Numbered from the stretch's first letter, positions 17,047 to 25,267 are shown. The stretch: 28,681 bases of DNA from JANYCG01 sp031428695 (GCA_031428695.1 JANOYE010000016.1:1-28681), one strand, 5' to 3'. The notes: a model not told the origin generated them from the letters alone. Numbers and translations are program-made.

Positions 17047-17751
17047 ATGCCCCAAATCCTGCTGCTGCCCGGCCTCGCCTGCAACGCCGTCATGTGGCGG
17101 CCCCAGTTGGCGGTCATCCCGACCGCATTCAATGCCAAGGTGACAAACGTCCACACCCGCTTCGACACAGTGCAAGAGATGGCCGAAGCCCTGCTCGCTG
17201 AGCACCCAGGCGACCTGATCTTGTGCGGCGCCTCCATGGGCGGCATGTTGGCGATGGAAGTGGTGCGCCAGGCAGCGCCGGGGCGCATTCGGGGGCTGGC
17301 GCTTTTGGGCACCAATGCGCGGCCCGAGACGCCCGAGATGCGCCAGTTGCGCGAAGCCGCCATCGTGTTTTTTGAACAGGGCCGCGCCGAAGAAGTGTTG
17401 AAGTTCAACCTACCGATGGCCTTTCACAAGAGCCCCGCCAACGACGCCGCGCTGTTGCAGACTTACCTCGACTTCGTCCTGGCGGCGGGTTCCCAGCAGC
17501 TCATCCGGCAAAACCGCGCCGTGATGGCCCGGCCCGACGCACGCTTGCATTTGCCGCAGCTGACCTGCCCCACACTGGTTTTGTGCGGCGACTCTGATCA
17601 GCTCACGCCCCCCGATTGCTCCCGCGAAATCGCCGCGCTGATCCCCCACGCCGAGCTGAAAATCATCGCCGACTGCGGCCACATGTTGACGATGGAGCAG
17701 CCCTCGGAGGTGAATGCCGCGCTGCTGGCATGGCTTGGCAGACTTGGGTGA
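17047..17751 (+). CDS. alpha/beta hydrolase
   Basis: The protein has 234 residues, a compact single-domain hydrolase. It starts ILLLPGLACNAVMW (oxyanion region), has the nucleophile elbow GASMGG (S63), an acid strand TLVLCGDSDQLTPP (D184) and the His loop ADCGHMLTMEQP (H212). The order and spacing suit a catalytic Ser-Asp-His triad. Met at 17047 is chosen; the open frame before it overlaps the TPR gene. It is the last gene of the rightward operon and is followed by an AT-rich spacer with hairpins. It may cleave an ester, lactone or C-C bond late in the pathway. Substrate unknown. Confidence 0.85.
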   Translation: MPQILLLPGLACNAVMWRPQLAVIPTAFNAKVTNVHTRFDTVQEMAEALLAEHPGDLILCGASMGGMLAMEVVRQAAPGRIRGLALLGTNARPETPEMRQLREAAIVFFEQGRAEEVLKFNLPMAFHKSPANDAALLQTYLDFVLAAGSQQLIRQNRAVMARPDARLHLPQLTCPTLVLCGDSDQLTPPDCSREIAALIPHAELKIIADCGHMLTMEQPSEVNAALLAWLGRLG

Positions 17752-17777
17752 TCCGTTTGGGCTTCAGTTTTAAGAAA

Positions 17778-17811
17778 TGCAAATAATTAACATGGGTATT
17801 AATTATTTGCA
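17778..17811. repeat. 13-bp perfect inverted repeat, AT-rich hairpin
   Basis: The arms TGCAAATAATTAA (17778-17790) and TTAATTATTTGCA (17799-17811) are perfect inverted complements around an 8-base loop. It lies 26 bp after the last gene of the rightward operon, in the spacer between converging genes. The stem is too AT-rich for a textbook intrinsic terminator; a protein-binding site or weak bidirectional terminator is possible. Confidence 0.85.
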
Positions 17812-17819
17812 AATTTGCC

Positions 17820-17838
17820 TGAAAATTCCAAATTTTCA
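17820..17838. repeat. 8-bp inverted repeat
   Basis: TGAAAATT and AATTTTCA are perfect complements around CCA. It is the second of three inverted repeats in the same spacer, starting nine bases after the first ends. Confidence 0.75.
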
Positions 17839-17879
17839 AGAAAAACAGGCCCTCAAGTCACGTAAAAATTGCTTGCAAT

Positions 17880-17896
17880 GCTATTATTATAATAGC
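17880..17896. repeat. 17-bp palindrome GCTATTAT-T-ATAATAGC
   Basis: Perfect 8-bp arms surround one central T. It contains TATAAT at 17888-17893, but no well-spaced -35 box is seen upstream on the plus strand and no convincing gene follows in that direction. Confidence 0.75.
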
Positions 17897-17990
17897 AATT
17901 GAAAAGGTTTTGCCTGTCCAGTGACGACCCAATGTTTTACCAGCCGCAGAGTGGCCCAAGTGTCGCAGCGTCCACCCGAATCACCAGCGC

Positions 17991-18494
17991 CTAGTCCTTG
18001 GGCAGGCTCTTCACCTTGGCGATCAAGCGGTCGTACACCGAGGGCGAGACAAACTTCTGCACGTCGCCGCCGAGCAAGGCGATTTCGCGCACGAAGGTGC
18101 TGGAGACAAACTGGTACTTGTCGCTGGGCGTGAGGAACACGGTTTCCACATCCGGCATCAAGGTGCGGTTCATGCCGGCCAGCTGGAATTCGTAGTCAAA
18201 ATCGGTCACCGCGCGCAGGCCGCGCACCACCGCTTTGCCACCATTGGCCACAACAAAATCGCGCAACAAGCCGGCATAACTGTCGACCGACACCTTGGGG
18301 AAATCTTTGGCGACTTCGCGCACCATCTCCAAGCGCTCCTGCAAGTTGAACAACGCGCCCTTCTTGTGGTGCCCCGCTGCCACGGCGATGATGACGCGGT
18401 CAAAAAGCTGCGTTGCGCGGCGCACCACGTCTTCGTGCCCATGCGTCAAAGGGTCGAAGGTGCCGGGATAAATGGCAAGCACGTTGTTGCTCAT
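17991..18494 (-). CDS. coaD: phosphopantetheine adenylyltransferase
   Basis: The protein has 167 residues, the family's normal length. The nucleotidyltransferase signature GTFDPLTHGHED (TxGH motif) is near the N-terminus. VVRGLRAVTDFDYEFQLAGMNR and the C-terminal FVSSTFVREIALLGGDV complete the active site. It catalyses transfer of AMP from ATP to 4'-phosphopantetheine, giving dephospho-CoA, the penultimate step of coenzyme A synthesis in the cytoplasm. It follows rsmD on the same strand with a 41-bp gap, a pairing common in proteobacteria. The stop lies beside the AT-rich hairpin spacer, where its transcript probably ends. Confidence 0.97.
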   Translation of the reverse strand: MSNNVLAIYPGTFDPLTHGHEDVVRRATQLFDRVIIAVAAGHHKKGALFNLQERLEMVREVAKDFPKVSVDSYAGLLRDFVVANGGKAVVRGLRAVTDFDYEFQLAGMNRTLMPDVETVFLTPSDKYQFVSSTFVREIALLGGDVQKFVSPSVYDRLIAKVKSLPKD

Positions 18495-18535
18495 GGGAAT
18501 TCCTGGGAGTGGCTGATGCGAGGGATTATCTTGGA

Positions 18536-19168
18536 TTACGCAGCGCGCCTGAGCAAATGCGCATGCACTGCCCCGGCTTTTAAATGCCGGTGAAGCGCCA
18601 AATTGAAGGGTAAAAGCTGCTCATCCGTCCATTTCACCGTTGCTTCCAGGTAGACGAATCCGCTTGCCGCGACGGCGCGCCCTGCCGCTTCCAACGCGGG
18701 CTCAAAGAGTTGCGATTCAAACGGCGGGTCGATGAAGATCAGGTCAACACTGGCCTCGCTCAAAGCCTTGAGCGCCCCGACACCGTCGCTGCGCAGAACC
18801 TGGACTGCATCGGCCTTCAACTGCGCCTTCACCTGCTCCAGCATGGCGACGAGGGTTTTGTCGTTCTCAACCAAACGCACGCCTTTCGCGCCGCGCGAGG
18901 CCGCTTCAAAGCCCAGCGCACCGGCGCCGGCGAAGGCGTCCACACACTGCCAGCCGCTCAAGTCTTGCCCCAGCCAGTTGAACAGCGTCTCGCGCACGCG
19001 ATCCGGCGTGGGGCGCAGGCCAGGTTTGTCAGCCACCTTGAGTTTGGTGCGTTTCCACTGGCCGCCGATGATTCGGACTTCGTGGTTTTTGTGGCCTGCC
19101 GGGCGGGCATCAGGTTTTTTAACAGCAATGCCGCGCGCTGCTTGGCCCGCTTTCTCCGGGCGGCTCAA
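18536..19168 (-). CDS. rsmD: 16S rRNA (guanine-N2)-methyltransferase RsmD (m2G966)
   Basis: The protein has 210 residues. Conserved blocks are VRIIGGQWKRTKL, RPTPDRVRETLFNWL, the SAM-binding DAFAGAGALGFEAASRGA, and the catalytic FIDPPF. The family methylates G966 of 16S rRNA during 30S assembly. The start is a TTG overlapping the preceding stop (TTGA at 19165-19168). The N-terminus has an extra basic tail of about 27 residues before the conserved VRIIGG. No in-frame ATG or GTG lies in this tail, so TTG is the best choice, though a rare ATT further in cannot be excluded. It is coupled to the M16 peptidase genes upstream. Confidence 0.94.
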   Translation of the reverse strand: MSRPEKAGQAARGIAVKKPDARPAGHKNHEVRIIGGQWKRTKLKVADKPGLRPTPDRVRETLFNWLGQDLSGWQCVDAFAGAGALGFEAASRGAKGVRLVENDKTLVAMLEQVKAQLKADAVQVLRSDGVGALKALSEASVDLIFIDPPFESQLFEPALEAAGRAVAASGFVYLEATVKWTDEQLLPFNLALHRHLKAGAVHAHLLRRAA

Positions 19169-20544
19169 GGCGCGCCACCCAGCACGACTGTCACCATCTT
19201 GTCCGCCTGCAGCTTGCGCGCAAAAGCGGCTTTGATGTCGGCGAGAGTGACTTTATCGACGGCCTGCGTCCAGGTGTCGAGGTAGTCCAGCGGCAATTTG
19301 TACCAGGCGATGTTGGCGACGTTGTCGAGCAGTTTGGCGTTGCTGTCGATGCGCAAGGCGAAGCCGCCGATGAGGTTGTCTTTGGCGCCTTTGAGTTCCA
19401 CCTGCGTCGGCCCTTCGGCGAGAAACTTCGCCAACACATCGCGCGAGACCTGCACCGCTTGGGCGGCCTGGTCGGGCCGGGTTTGCAGGCCGATGGTGAA
19501 GGCGCCGGCGTGAATGGCGGGTGAAAAATAGCTGTAGACGCTGTAACTCAAGCCGCGTTTTTCGCGCACCTCGCTGTACAGGCGCGAGACAAAACCGCCG
19601 CCGCCCAGAACGTAATTGCCCACGGTGAGCGGGAAAAAATCCGGGTCGTCGCGTTTGAAGCCGGGCTGGCCGATGAGCACATGCGCTTGCGCTGAGTCAA
19701 AGGCGATTTTTTCTTCTTGGGGCGCGGCGAGCGGCGCAACTTCCGGCACGGCCGCCCACGGGGCGCAATCCGCCCTAAGGGCCGACATCGACGGCAACGG
19801 CTTCACCTTGGCGAACAGCTGGCCCACCATGTCATCGGCCTGCGCGCGCGTGACTGCCCCCACAATCGTCACCACCGCGCGGCAGGGCGCCACGGTGCTG
19901 GCGTGCAGGTTTTTCATGTCGTCCAGCGTGATGGCGGCAAGCGACGCTTCAGTGATTTCCCAGCCATAGGGATGGCTGCCGTAGACCGCATTGCCAAACG
20001 CGCGGCCTGCCAGCGTGCTGGGGCGGGTGTTGGCCTCTTTGATGCTGGCAGCGATGCGCTCTTTGTTGCGCTGCCAAATGTCAGCCGGGAACGAGGGCTC
20101 GCCGATCAGGCGGGCGGACAAGGCCACGGCTTTGGGCAACAAATCGGGGTAGGTCAACGAGCGCAGTGAAAAGCCCATGCGGTCAGAGCTGGCGCTGGCG
20201 CCGAATGACGCGCCGAGGTCGGCCCAGGCTTCGCCTAAGGCGTTTTCATCCAGCGCAGGGGCCGGGCCGCTTGCCGCCGCGCCCTGGCTCAGCAAACTCG
20301 CCGTGACGCTGGCCAGCCCGGCCTTGCCCGGCGGGTCGCGGCGCGCACCGGCGTCGAATTCGATGCGCACGTCCACCATCGGAATGTTCGGGCTTTCCAC
20401 CAGATAGATGCGGGCGCCGGAGGCTTGTGTCCACTGCACAATGGGAATGCCAGCAACGGCCTCTTGCAAACAGAAAAGCGCTGAAAGTCCAGTAGATAGA
20501 GCGTAACAAGCTAGTTTTTTTGTAGCAGTCATATAGTGGTTCAA
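19165..20544 (-). CDS. M16-family peptidase-like protein lacking the zinc motif
   Basis: The protein has 459 residues. A signal peptide (KKLACYALSTGLSALFCLQEAVA) is followed by an M16 fold: IPMVDVRIEFDAGARRDPPGKAGLASVTASLL stands where HxxEH should be, so no zinc ligands remain. The C-terminal half keeps the R/Y region KRGLSYSVYSYFSP that completes the partner's active site. It is therefore probably the non-catalytic half of a periplasmic heterodimer with the peptidase at 20541-21959, as in other bacterial M16 pairs. The start is a TTG overlapping the partner's stop (TTGA), supported by AGGAG seven bases upstream; the ATG at 20532 lacks a site. Confidence 0.9.
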   Translation of the reverse strand: MNHYMTATKKLACYALSTGLSALFCLQEAVAGIPIVQWTQASGARIYLVESPNIPMVDVRIEFDAGARRDPPGKAGLASVTASLLSQGAAASGPAPALDENALGEAWADLGASFGASASSDRMGFSLRSLTYPDLLPKAVALSARLIGEPSFPADIWQRNKERIAASIKEANTRPSTLAGRAFGNAVYGSHPYGWEITEASLAAITLDDMKNLHASTVAPCRAVVTIVGAVTRAQADDMVGQLFAKVKPLPSMSALRADCAPWAAVPEVAPLAAPQEEKIAFDSAQAHVLIGQPGFKRDDPDFFPLTVGNYVLGGGGFVSRLYSEVREKRGLSYSVYSYFSPAIHAGAFTIGLQTRPDQAAQAVQVSRDVLAKFLAEGPTQVELKGAKDNLIGGFALRIDSNAKLLDNVANIAWYKLPLDYLDTWTQAVDKVTLADIKAAFARKLQADKMVTVVLGGAP

Positions 20545-21959
20545 TGTCGCGCTCCTGCTGGCAAAGCGCGCGGCTTGCGGGATTTGTCGAGGGGCTGCGG
20601 GCGCAGGGTGGCGATGGTCAATTGGTCGTCGCCAAAGTATTTCAAGGCGACCGCTTTCACCTGTTCTGCGGTGACCGTGCGCAATTTGGCTATGAGCTTT
20701 TCACCGGCATCCAGCGGCAGGCCCTGCACCCAATAAACGCCCAGCGTGCGGCCTTGGTTGAAGACCGAATCAAGCTTGTAGACCTCACTGGCCACCCACT
20801 GGGTTTTGACACGGTTCAGCTCGGCCTCGCTCACGCCTTCGCGGCCAACACGGGCGACCTGTTCGCGCAGGGCTTTCTCAACCTCTTCGGCAGTTTTTCC
20901 GGGCGCTGGCACAGCGTCTAAATAAAAGAGCTGCGGCCCGCGGCCCCACAAGCCGTTGTAGGCGCCCGAGCTGTCGGCCACGCGTTTGTCGCCCTGGCCC
21001 AAGGCGCGGTCCAGCCGCGCGCCACTGTAACCATCTAGCACGGCGGCCAGCACCGTGAGGGCCAACGCGTCGTTGCCGCCTTCGCCGGGGTTGTCCAGCG
21101 AGGAAAGGCTGGGCACCTTGAAGGCCAGTGTGAGGTAAGACTGCTCGGCGGGGGCTTTGAAATCGAGGCGACGCAGGCCCGATTGAAGCGGCTCCACCTG
21201 CGGCTTGCGCGCAGGCACAGCGCGAGCGGGAATGCCGCCGTAGTATTTTTCTGCGAGTTGCTTCGCTGCCGCCACTTCCACATCACCCGCAATCACCACG
21301 GCGGCATTGGCCGGCACGTACCACTTCTTGAAAAACTCGCGCGCATCGGCGGGTGTCATGGCGTCCAGGTCGTTCATCCAGCCGACGATGGGGCGGCGGT
21401 ATGGCGAGGCGACAAACACCGCCGCGTTCATCGCTTCGCCCATCAAGGCGCGCGGGTTGTCTTCAGTGCGGGAGCGGCGCTCTTCCTTGACAACTTCAAT
21501 CTCCTTCAAAAACTCCTCGTCGCTCCACTGGTTGTTGGCGAAACGGTCGGCCTCCAGCTTCATCACGTCTTCCAGCCGGTTGGCGGGGATTTGCTGGTAA
21601 TAACCGGTGTAGTCGCGCGCCGTGAAGGCGTTTTCCCGCCCGCCCAGCGCCGCCACCTGGCGAGAAAACTCGCCCGGCTTGAGGGTCGGCGTGCCCTTGA
21701 ACATCAAGTGTTCAAGCACGTGGGCCACGCCCGAGGTGCCGTCTACTTCGTCCATCGCCCCCACGCGCAGCCACAACATATGCACGGCGGTGGGCGCGCG
21801 TTTGTCGGGTTTGATGATGACGGTCATGCCGTTGGCCAAGGTGAACTGCTCGACCTTGGGTGCTGCAAAGGCAGGCGTTTGCGCCTGGCTGCTGTGGGCC
21901 ACCCAGGCCAGCAGAAGCAGCAAACCCGTGCGGGAAATGAGATTGAAAGTGCGTTTCAT
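20541..21959 (-). CDS. M16-family zinc peptidase, catalytic subunit
   Basis: The protein has 472 residues. A signal peptide (residues about 1-26, ending SSQAQ) directs it to the periplasm. The inverted zinc motif HVLEH gives H80, E83 and H84. The third ligand lies in the acidic segment EIEVVKEERR about 75 residues on. GGRENAFTARDYTGYY and the LEADRF helix are typical of the family. The ATG at 21959 is chosen because it starts the signal peptide; the longer open frame upstream lies over ftsY and is a shadow. It is coupled to the inactive M16 partner and to rsmD. It is likely a processing or degrading protease for periplasmic peptides. Confidence 0.93.
   Translation of the reverse strand: MKRTFNLISRTGLLLLLAWVAHSSQAQTPAFAAPKVEQFTLANGMTVIIKPDKRAPTAVHMLWLRVGAMDEVDGTSGVAHVLEHLMFKGTPTLKPGEFSRQVAALGGRENAFTARDYTGYYQQIPANRLEDVMKLEADRFANNQWSDEEFLKEIEVVKEERRSRTEDNPRALMGEAMNAAVFVASPYRRPIVGWMNDLDAMTPADAREFFKKWYVPANAAVVIAGDVEVAAAKQLAEKYYGGIPARAVPARKPQVEPLQSGLRRLDFKAPAEQSYLTLAFKVPSLSSLDNPGEGGNDALALTVLAAVLDGYSGARLDRALGQGDKRVADSSGAYNGLWGRGPQLFYLDAVPAPGKTAEEVEKALREQVARVGREGVSEAELNRVKTQWVASEVYKLDSVFNQGRTLGVYWVQGLPLDAGEKLIAKLRTVTAEQVKAVALKYFGDDQLTIATLRPQPLDKSRKPRALPAGARH
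20552..20556 (-). promoter_or_regulatory. ribosome binding site deciding a TTG start
   Basis: AGGAG on the minus strand sits seven bases before TTG at 20544. It favours this unusual start over the ATG 12 bases further in, whose spacing from the site would be 19 bases. Confidence 0.6.
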
Positions 21960-21976
21960 AGAATGCTGTGATTCTA
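21959..21976. promoter_or_regulatory. TAGAAT-N6-ATTCTA inverted repeat between divergent starts
   Basis: The 28-bp gap between the M16 peptidase and ftsY start codons contains perfect 6-bp arms. Each arm reads TAGAAT on one strand, one mismatch from a -10 box, so they could be paired back-to-back -10 elements or an operator. No properly spaced -35 box was found. Tentative. Confidence 0.3.
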
Positions 21977-21987
21977 AGAACCCCGCA

Positions 21988-23073
21988 ATGTTCAGCTTTT
22001 TCAAAAAGAAACCTCCACCTCCGCCTGCAACCCCGGTTGCGCCAGTTCCCATTCCAGCGGCTGTTTCTGCCGCTGCATCTGCCGCCGCGCCCAGCCCGCA
22101 GCCCACAGGCTCGTTGATCGGCAAGGCGCTGGCCGCGCCCATCGCCATCCCGATCCCTGCCGTCGCCCCGCCCGAGCGGCAAAAATGGCTGGACAAACTC
22201 AAGGCCGGGCTGGGCAAAACGGCGTCCAGCATTTCCGGCGCCTTTGTCGGCACACAGATTGACGAAGCCCTCTATGAAGACCTGGAGAGCGCCCTCTTGA
22301 TGGCCGACACCGGCGTTGCCGCCACCGAGTTTCTGCTCAACGATTTGCGCAACAAGGTCAAAACCAATGGCATCACCAACCCGGTCGCGCTGAAAAATGT
22401 GCTCATCGCCTCGCTCACCGAGATGCTCAAGCCGCTGGAGAAAGCGCTGGTGGTGGGCCAACACACCCCGACGGTGATGATGGTGGTGGGCGTGAATGGC
22501 GCGGGCAAAACCACCTCCATCGGCAAACTCACCAAACACCTGGCCGACCACGGCGCCAGCGTGCTGCTGGCCGCAGCAGACACCTTTCGGGCCGCCGCGC
22601 GCGAGCAACTCACTGTGTGGGCAGACCGGAACACCGTGGAGATCATCAGCCAGGCGGGGGGCGACCCAGCAGCGGTGAGTTTTGATGCCGTTACCGCTGG
22701 CAAGGCACGCGGCAAAGACGTGGTGTTGGTCGATACCGCCGGGCGGCTGCCGTCACAACTGCACTTGATGGAAGAGCTGAAAAAGATCAAACGTGTGGTG
22801 CAAAAGGCTGATGCGTCCAGTCCACATGAAGTGCTGCTGGTCATCGACGGCAACACCGGCCAAAACGCCTTGATGCAGGTGAAGGCCTTTGACGATGCGC
22901 TCACCCTCACCGGCCTCATCGTCACCAAACTCGACGGCACCGCCAAGGGCGGCATGTTGGCGGCCATCGCCCGCGAGCGGCCGGTGCCGGTGTATTTCAT
23001 CGGCGTCGGCGAAAAACTCGACGAGCTGGAGACCTTCAACGCGCGCGAGTTTGCGCAGGCGCTGCTGGCTTGA
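21988..23073 (+). CDS. ftsY: signal recognition particle receptor FtsY
   Basis: The protein has 361 residues. The N-terminal A region (about 1-60) is Pro/Ala-rich after a basic FFKKK start, not the long acidic type of E. coli. The NG domain follows: N helices from about residue 65, P-loop GVNGAGKTT, ADTFRAAAREQL, DTAGRLP, TKLDGTAKGG and the closing GVGEKLDELETF. It is the GTPase receptor docking SRP-ribosome complexes at the inner membrane for co-translational insertion. The ATG at 21988 starts the typical MFSFFKKK; the open frame before it overlaps the divergent M16 gene. It is divergent from that gene by 28 bp. Confidence 0.97.
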   Translation: MFSFFKKKPPPPPATPVAPVPIPAAVSAAASAAAPSPQPTGSLIGKALAAPIAIPIPAVAPPERQKWLDKLKAGLGKTASSISGAFVGTQIDEALYEDLESALLMADTGVAATEFLLNDLRNKVKTNGITNPVALKNVLIASLTEMLKPLEKALVVGQHTPTVMMVVGVNGAGKTTSIGKLTKHLADHGASVLLAAADTFRAAAREQLTVWADRNTVEIISQAGGDPAAVSFDAVTAGKARGKDVVLVDTAGRLPSQLHLMEELKKIKRVVQKADASSPHEVLLVIDGNTGQNALMQVKAFDDALTLTGLIVTKLDGTAKGGMLAAIARERPVPVYFIGVGEKLDELETFNAREFAQALLA

Positions 23074-23192
23074 ATTGCATTTGGCTTCTGGTTTCCGTTT
23101 GCTCGCGCGTGTTTCAATTCCGTAAGGTTGGAACCATTTCAGCGACCAAGTAATCAATCCACGAGTAACTTTTTCTTTTTAACCATTGCCTA

Positions 23193-24422
23193 ATGAACCA
23201 TCATCTCCTGACCCTTGAACGCATCGCTTTCCTGTCACGCCGCCAAACGCTGGCACTGCTCGGTGCCAGCGCCGCAATGCCCCTGTTGGCCCAAACCGGC
23301 ACCGCGTGGGCGACCATTGAAAACAAAGCCCGTGGGCAAACCGTGTATTTCAACGCCTGGGCCGGCAGCGAACGCATCAACGCCTACCTGCAATGGGCGG
23401 GCGCGCAAGTACTACAACGTTTTGGCGTGAAGATGGAGCATGTGAAAGTGACCGACACCGTCGATGTCGTCAAACGTGTGCGCAGCGAAAAGTCTGCCGG
23501 TAAGCTCAGTGATGGCACCGTTGATATGGTGTGGATCAATGGCGAAAACTTCCTCGCCATGAAACGCGAGGGCCTGCTGTTTGGCCCCTTTGCCGAGAGC
23601 CTGCCGAGTTTTCAGTATGTGGACGTGGCGGGCAAACCCACCACCCGCATTGATTTTTCAGAGCCGGTTGAAGGCATGGAAGCGCCTTGGGGCATGGCCC
23701 AGCTCACCTTTTACGCAGACAGCAAAAAGGTGCCAAACCCACCGAAAAGCATGAGCGCCTTGTTGGATTTCGCCAAAGCCAACCCAGGCCGTGTCACCTA
23801 CCCGCGCCCGCCAAATTTTCACGGCACCACCTTCGTGAAGCAGGCGCTGGTAGACGCCAATGCCGACCGCAGCGCGCTCTACAACCCTGTCACGCCGGAA
23901 GCGCTGGCCAAATTCGGCGCGCCGCTGTGGGCTTATCTTGACGCCCTGCACCCGCACTTGTGGCGCAACGGCAAGCAGTTTGTGCAAAACAACGGCGCCA
24001 TGCGGCAGATGATGAGTGACGGCGAGTTGATGCTCGGCTTCACCTTCAACCCCAACGAAGCCGCGAATGAAATCGCCGCCAAGCGTCTTGCAGAGAGCGT
24101 GACCAGCTTTCAATTCAATAGCGGAACGATTGGCAACACCCACTTCATGGCGATCCCGTTCAATGCCAAGGCGAAAGAAGGCGCGCAAGTGCTGGCCAAC
24201 TTTCTGCTCTCGCCCGAAGCGCAGGGTCGCAAGGCCGACATCGAGCAGTGGGGCGACCCCACTGTGCTGGCGCTGGAGAAGTTGCCAGCCGCTGAACGCG
24301 CGCGTTTCGCCGCCAAATCCTTGCCCGGCCAGGTCGCGCAATTCGCGCCCACCCTGCCCGAGCCGCATGGCAGCTGGGTCGATCCGCTTGAGAAGGAATG
24401 GCTGCGCCGTTACGGGCAATAG
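23193..24422 (+). CDS. YnjB-like ABC transporter substrate-binding protein
   Basis: The protein has 409 residues, resembling E. coli YnjB (COG4134). Shared landmarks are GQTVYFNAWAGSERINAYL, VKVTDTVDVVKRVRSEKSAG and the strongly conserved VDMVWINGENFLAMKREGLLFGPF. The N-terminus carries a twin-arginine-like signal (SRRQTLALLG, hydrophobic core, then AWA near residue 40), so Tat export is likely. No permease or ATPase gene follows; the next gene is on the opposite strand seven bases away. The binding protein is thus orphaned here, whereas in E. coli ynjB sits with ynjC and ynjD. The ligand is unknown. No good Shine-Dalgarno is visible before the ATG. Confidence 0.85.
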   Translation: MNHHLLTLERIAFLSRRQTLALLGASAAMPLLAQTGTAWATIENKARGQTVYFNAWAGSERINAYLQWAGAQVLQRFGVKMEHVKVTDTVDVVKRVRSEKSAGKLSDGTVDMVWINGENFLAMKREGLLFGPFAESLPSFQYVDVAGKPTTRIDFSEPVEGMEAPWGMAQLTFYADSKKVPNPPKSMSALLDFAKANPGRVTYPRPPNFHGTTFVKQALVDANADRSALYNPVTPEALAKFGAPLWAYLDALHPHLWRNGKQFVQNNGAMRQMMSDGELMLGFTFNPNEAANEIAAKRLAESVTSFQFNSGTIGNTHFMAIPFNAKAKEGAQVLANFLLSPEAQGRKADIEQWGDPTVLALEKLPAAERARFAAKSLPGQVAQFAPTLPEPHGSWVDPLEKEWLRRYGQ

Positions 24423-24428
24423 AGAAAG

Positions 24429-25235
24429 TCAGCGCGTCGCTTGTTTTTCAACACAGGAGCCGGCAAAAATCACGCGGCCGGTGGAGTCGATCAGGTTGGC
24501 TTCTGCGCTCATGCGGTCGATGCGCCACTTGGCGGTGCCGCTGCCAAAGGTGATTTCCGCTTCGGAGACTTTGCCGCTGGTAAGCCATTGGTTGTTCACC
24601 GAGACGGCTTTCTCCTTGTCGCTGAAACGCACGGTGACGTCTTCGCGCGTGACGAACACACCGTCGGGCTGCAAATCACACAAAGCAGTGCGCAAATCTT
24701 TCGGGCCGCCATTCTCCAGAATGTCTTTGGCCAAGGCCACTGCTTGCGACGGGCGCTGCGACGCGGCACACACAAAATCGGCCATGCTGCGGCTGCCGTC
24801 GAGCACGGCGGGCTTGGAGAATTTCGCCCCGCCTGGCGCGCTCAACGCGGCTTGGACTGCCTGCAGCCGCGCTCTGAACGATGCGCCCTGCGGTGTCAAA
24901 TCCATCGGCGACGACGTCTCGGCCAACCAGGCCACTTGCCCAGCGCCGCTGCAATCGGCAACGAAGTGGGTGTAGTTCAGCGGGGGATGGGGTTTGCCGG
25001 CATTCACGCGCACCAGAATGGCCGAGATGTAGCGGTTGTCCACCACCGCCAGCGAGATCGGGTCAACGCCATACAACACGTCGTCGATGCGCTGCAGCAG
25101 CAGCGGGCCCTTGCCTGAGGCGGTCTGCGCCGCGCCGGGCAGGGCTAAGCAAGCCAGGGCCAGCAGCAGGCCGCCCATCATCGCGCGAATGGCTGGGCGA
25201 ACGGCTGCGTGGCGAGGAAAGGGATAATGAGCCAT
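24429..25235 (-). CDS. exported protein of unknown function with four cysteines
   Basis: I do not recognise this 268-residue protein. A signal peptide (IRAMMGGLLLALACLALPGAAQ) ends near residue 37. The mature part contains four cysteines (FVADCSG, DFVCAAS, TALCDLQ, AGSCVEK), consistent with two disulfides in the periplasm. It has no further membrane segments. The ATG at 25235 is chosen over a TTG nine bases upstream; neither has a clear ribosome site. It converges on the YnjB-like gene and diverges from the carboxylesterase, with starts 32 bp apart. Compositionally it looks like a native gene. Confidence 0.7.
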   Translation of the reverse strand: MAHYPFPRHAAVRPAIRAMMGGLLLALACLALPGAAQTASGKGPLLLQRIDDVLYGVDPISLAVVDNRYISAILVRVNAGKPHPPLNYTHFVADCSGAGQVAWLAETSSPMDLTPQGASFRARLQAVQAALSAPGGAKFSKPAVLDGSRSMADFVCAASQRPSQAVALAKDILENGGPKDLRTALCDLQPDGVFVTREDVTVRFSDKEKAVSVNNQWLTSGKVSEAEITFGSGTAKWRIDRMSAEANLIDSTGRVIFAGSCVEKQATR

Positions 25236-25267
25236 CAAGTTCAAATGCGTAAAACGCCAATTTTAAA

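Noticed and set aside
17888..17893. Perfect TATAAT as a promoter
   Set aside because: It lies inside a palindrome, the nearest TTG-type -35 candidate is only 13 bp away, and no real gene follows on that strand.
17921..18133. Plus-strand frame of 70 codons starting in the hairpin spacer
   Set aside because: Most of it is antisense to coaD, with low-complexity Arg/Ser content and no clear ribosome site.
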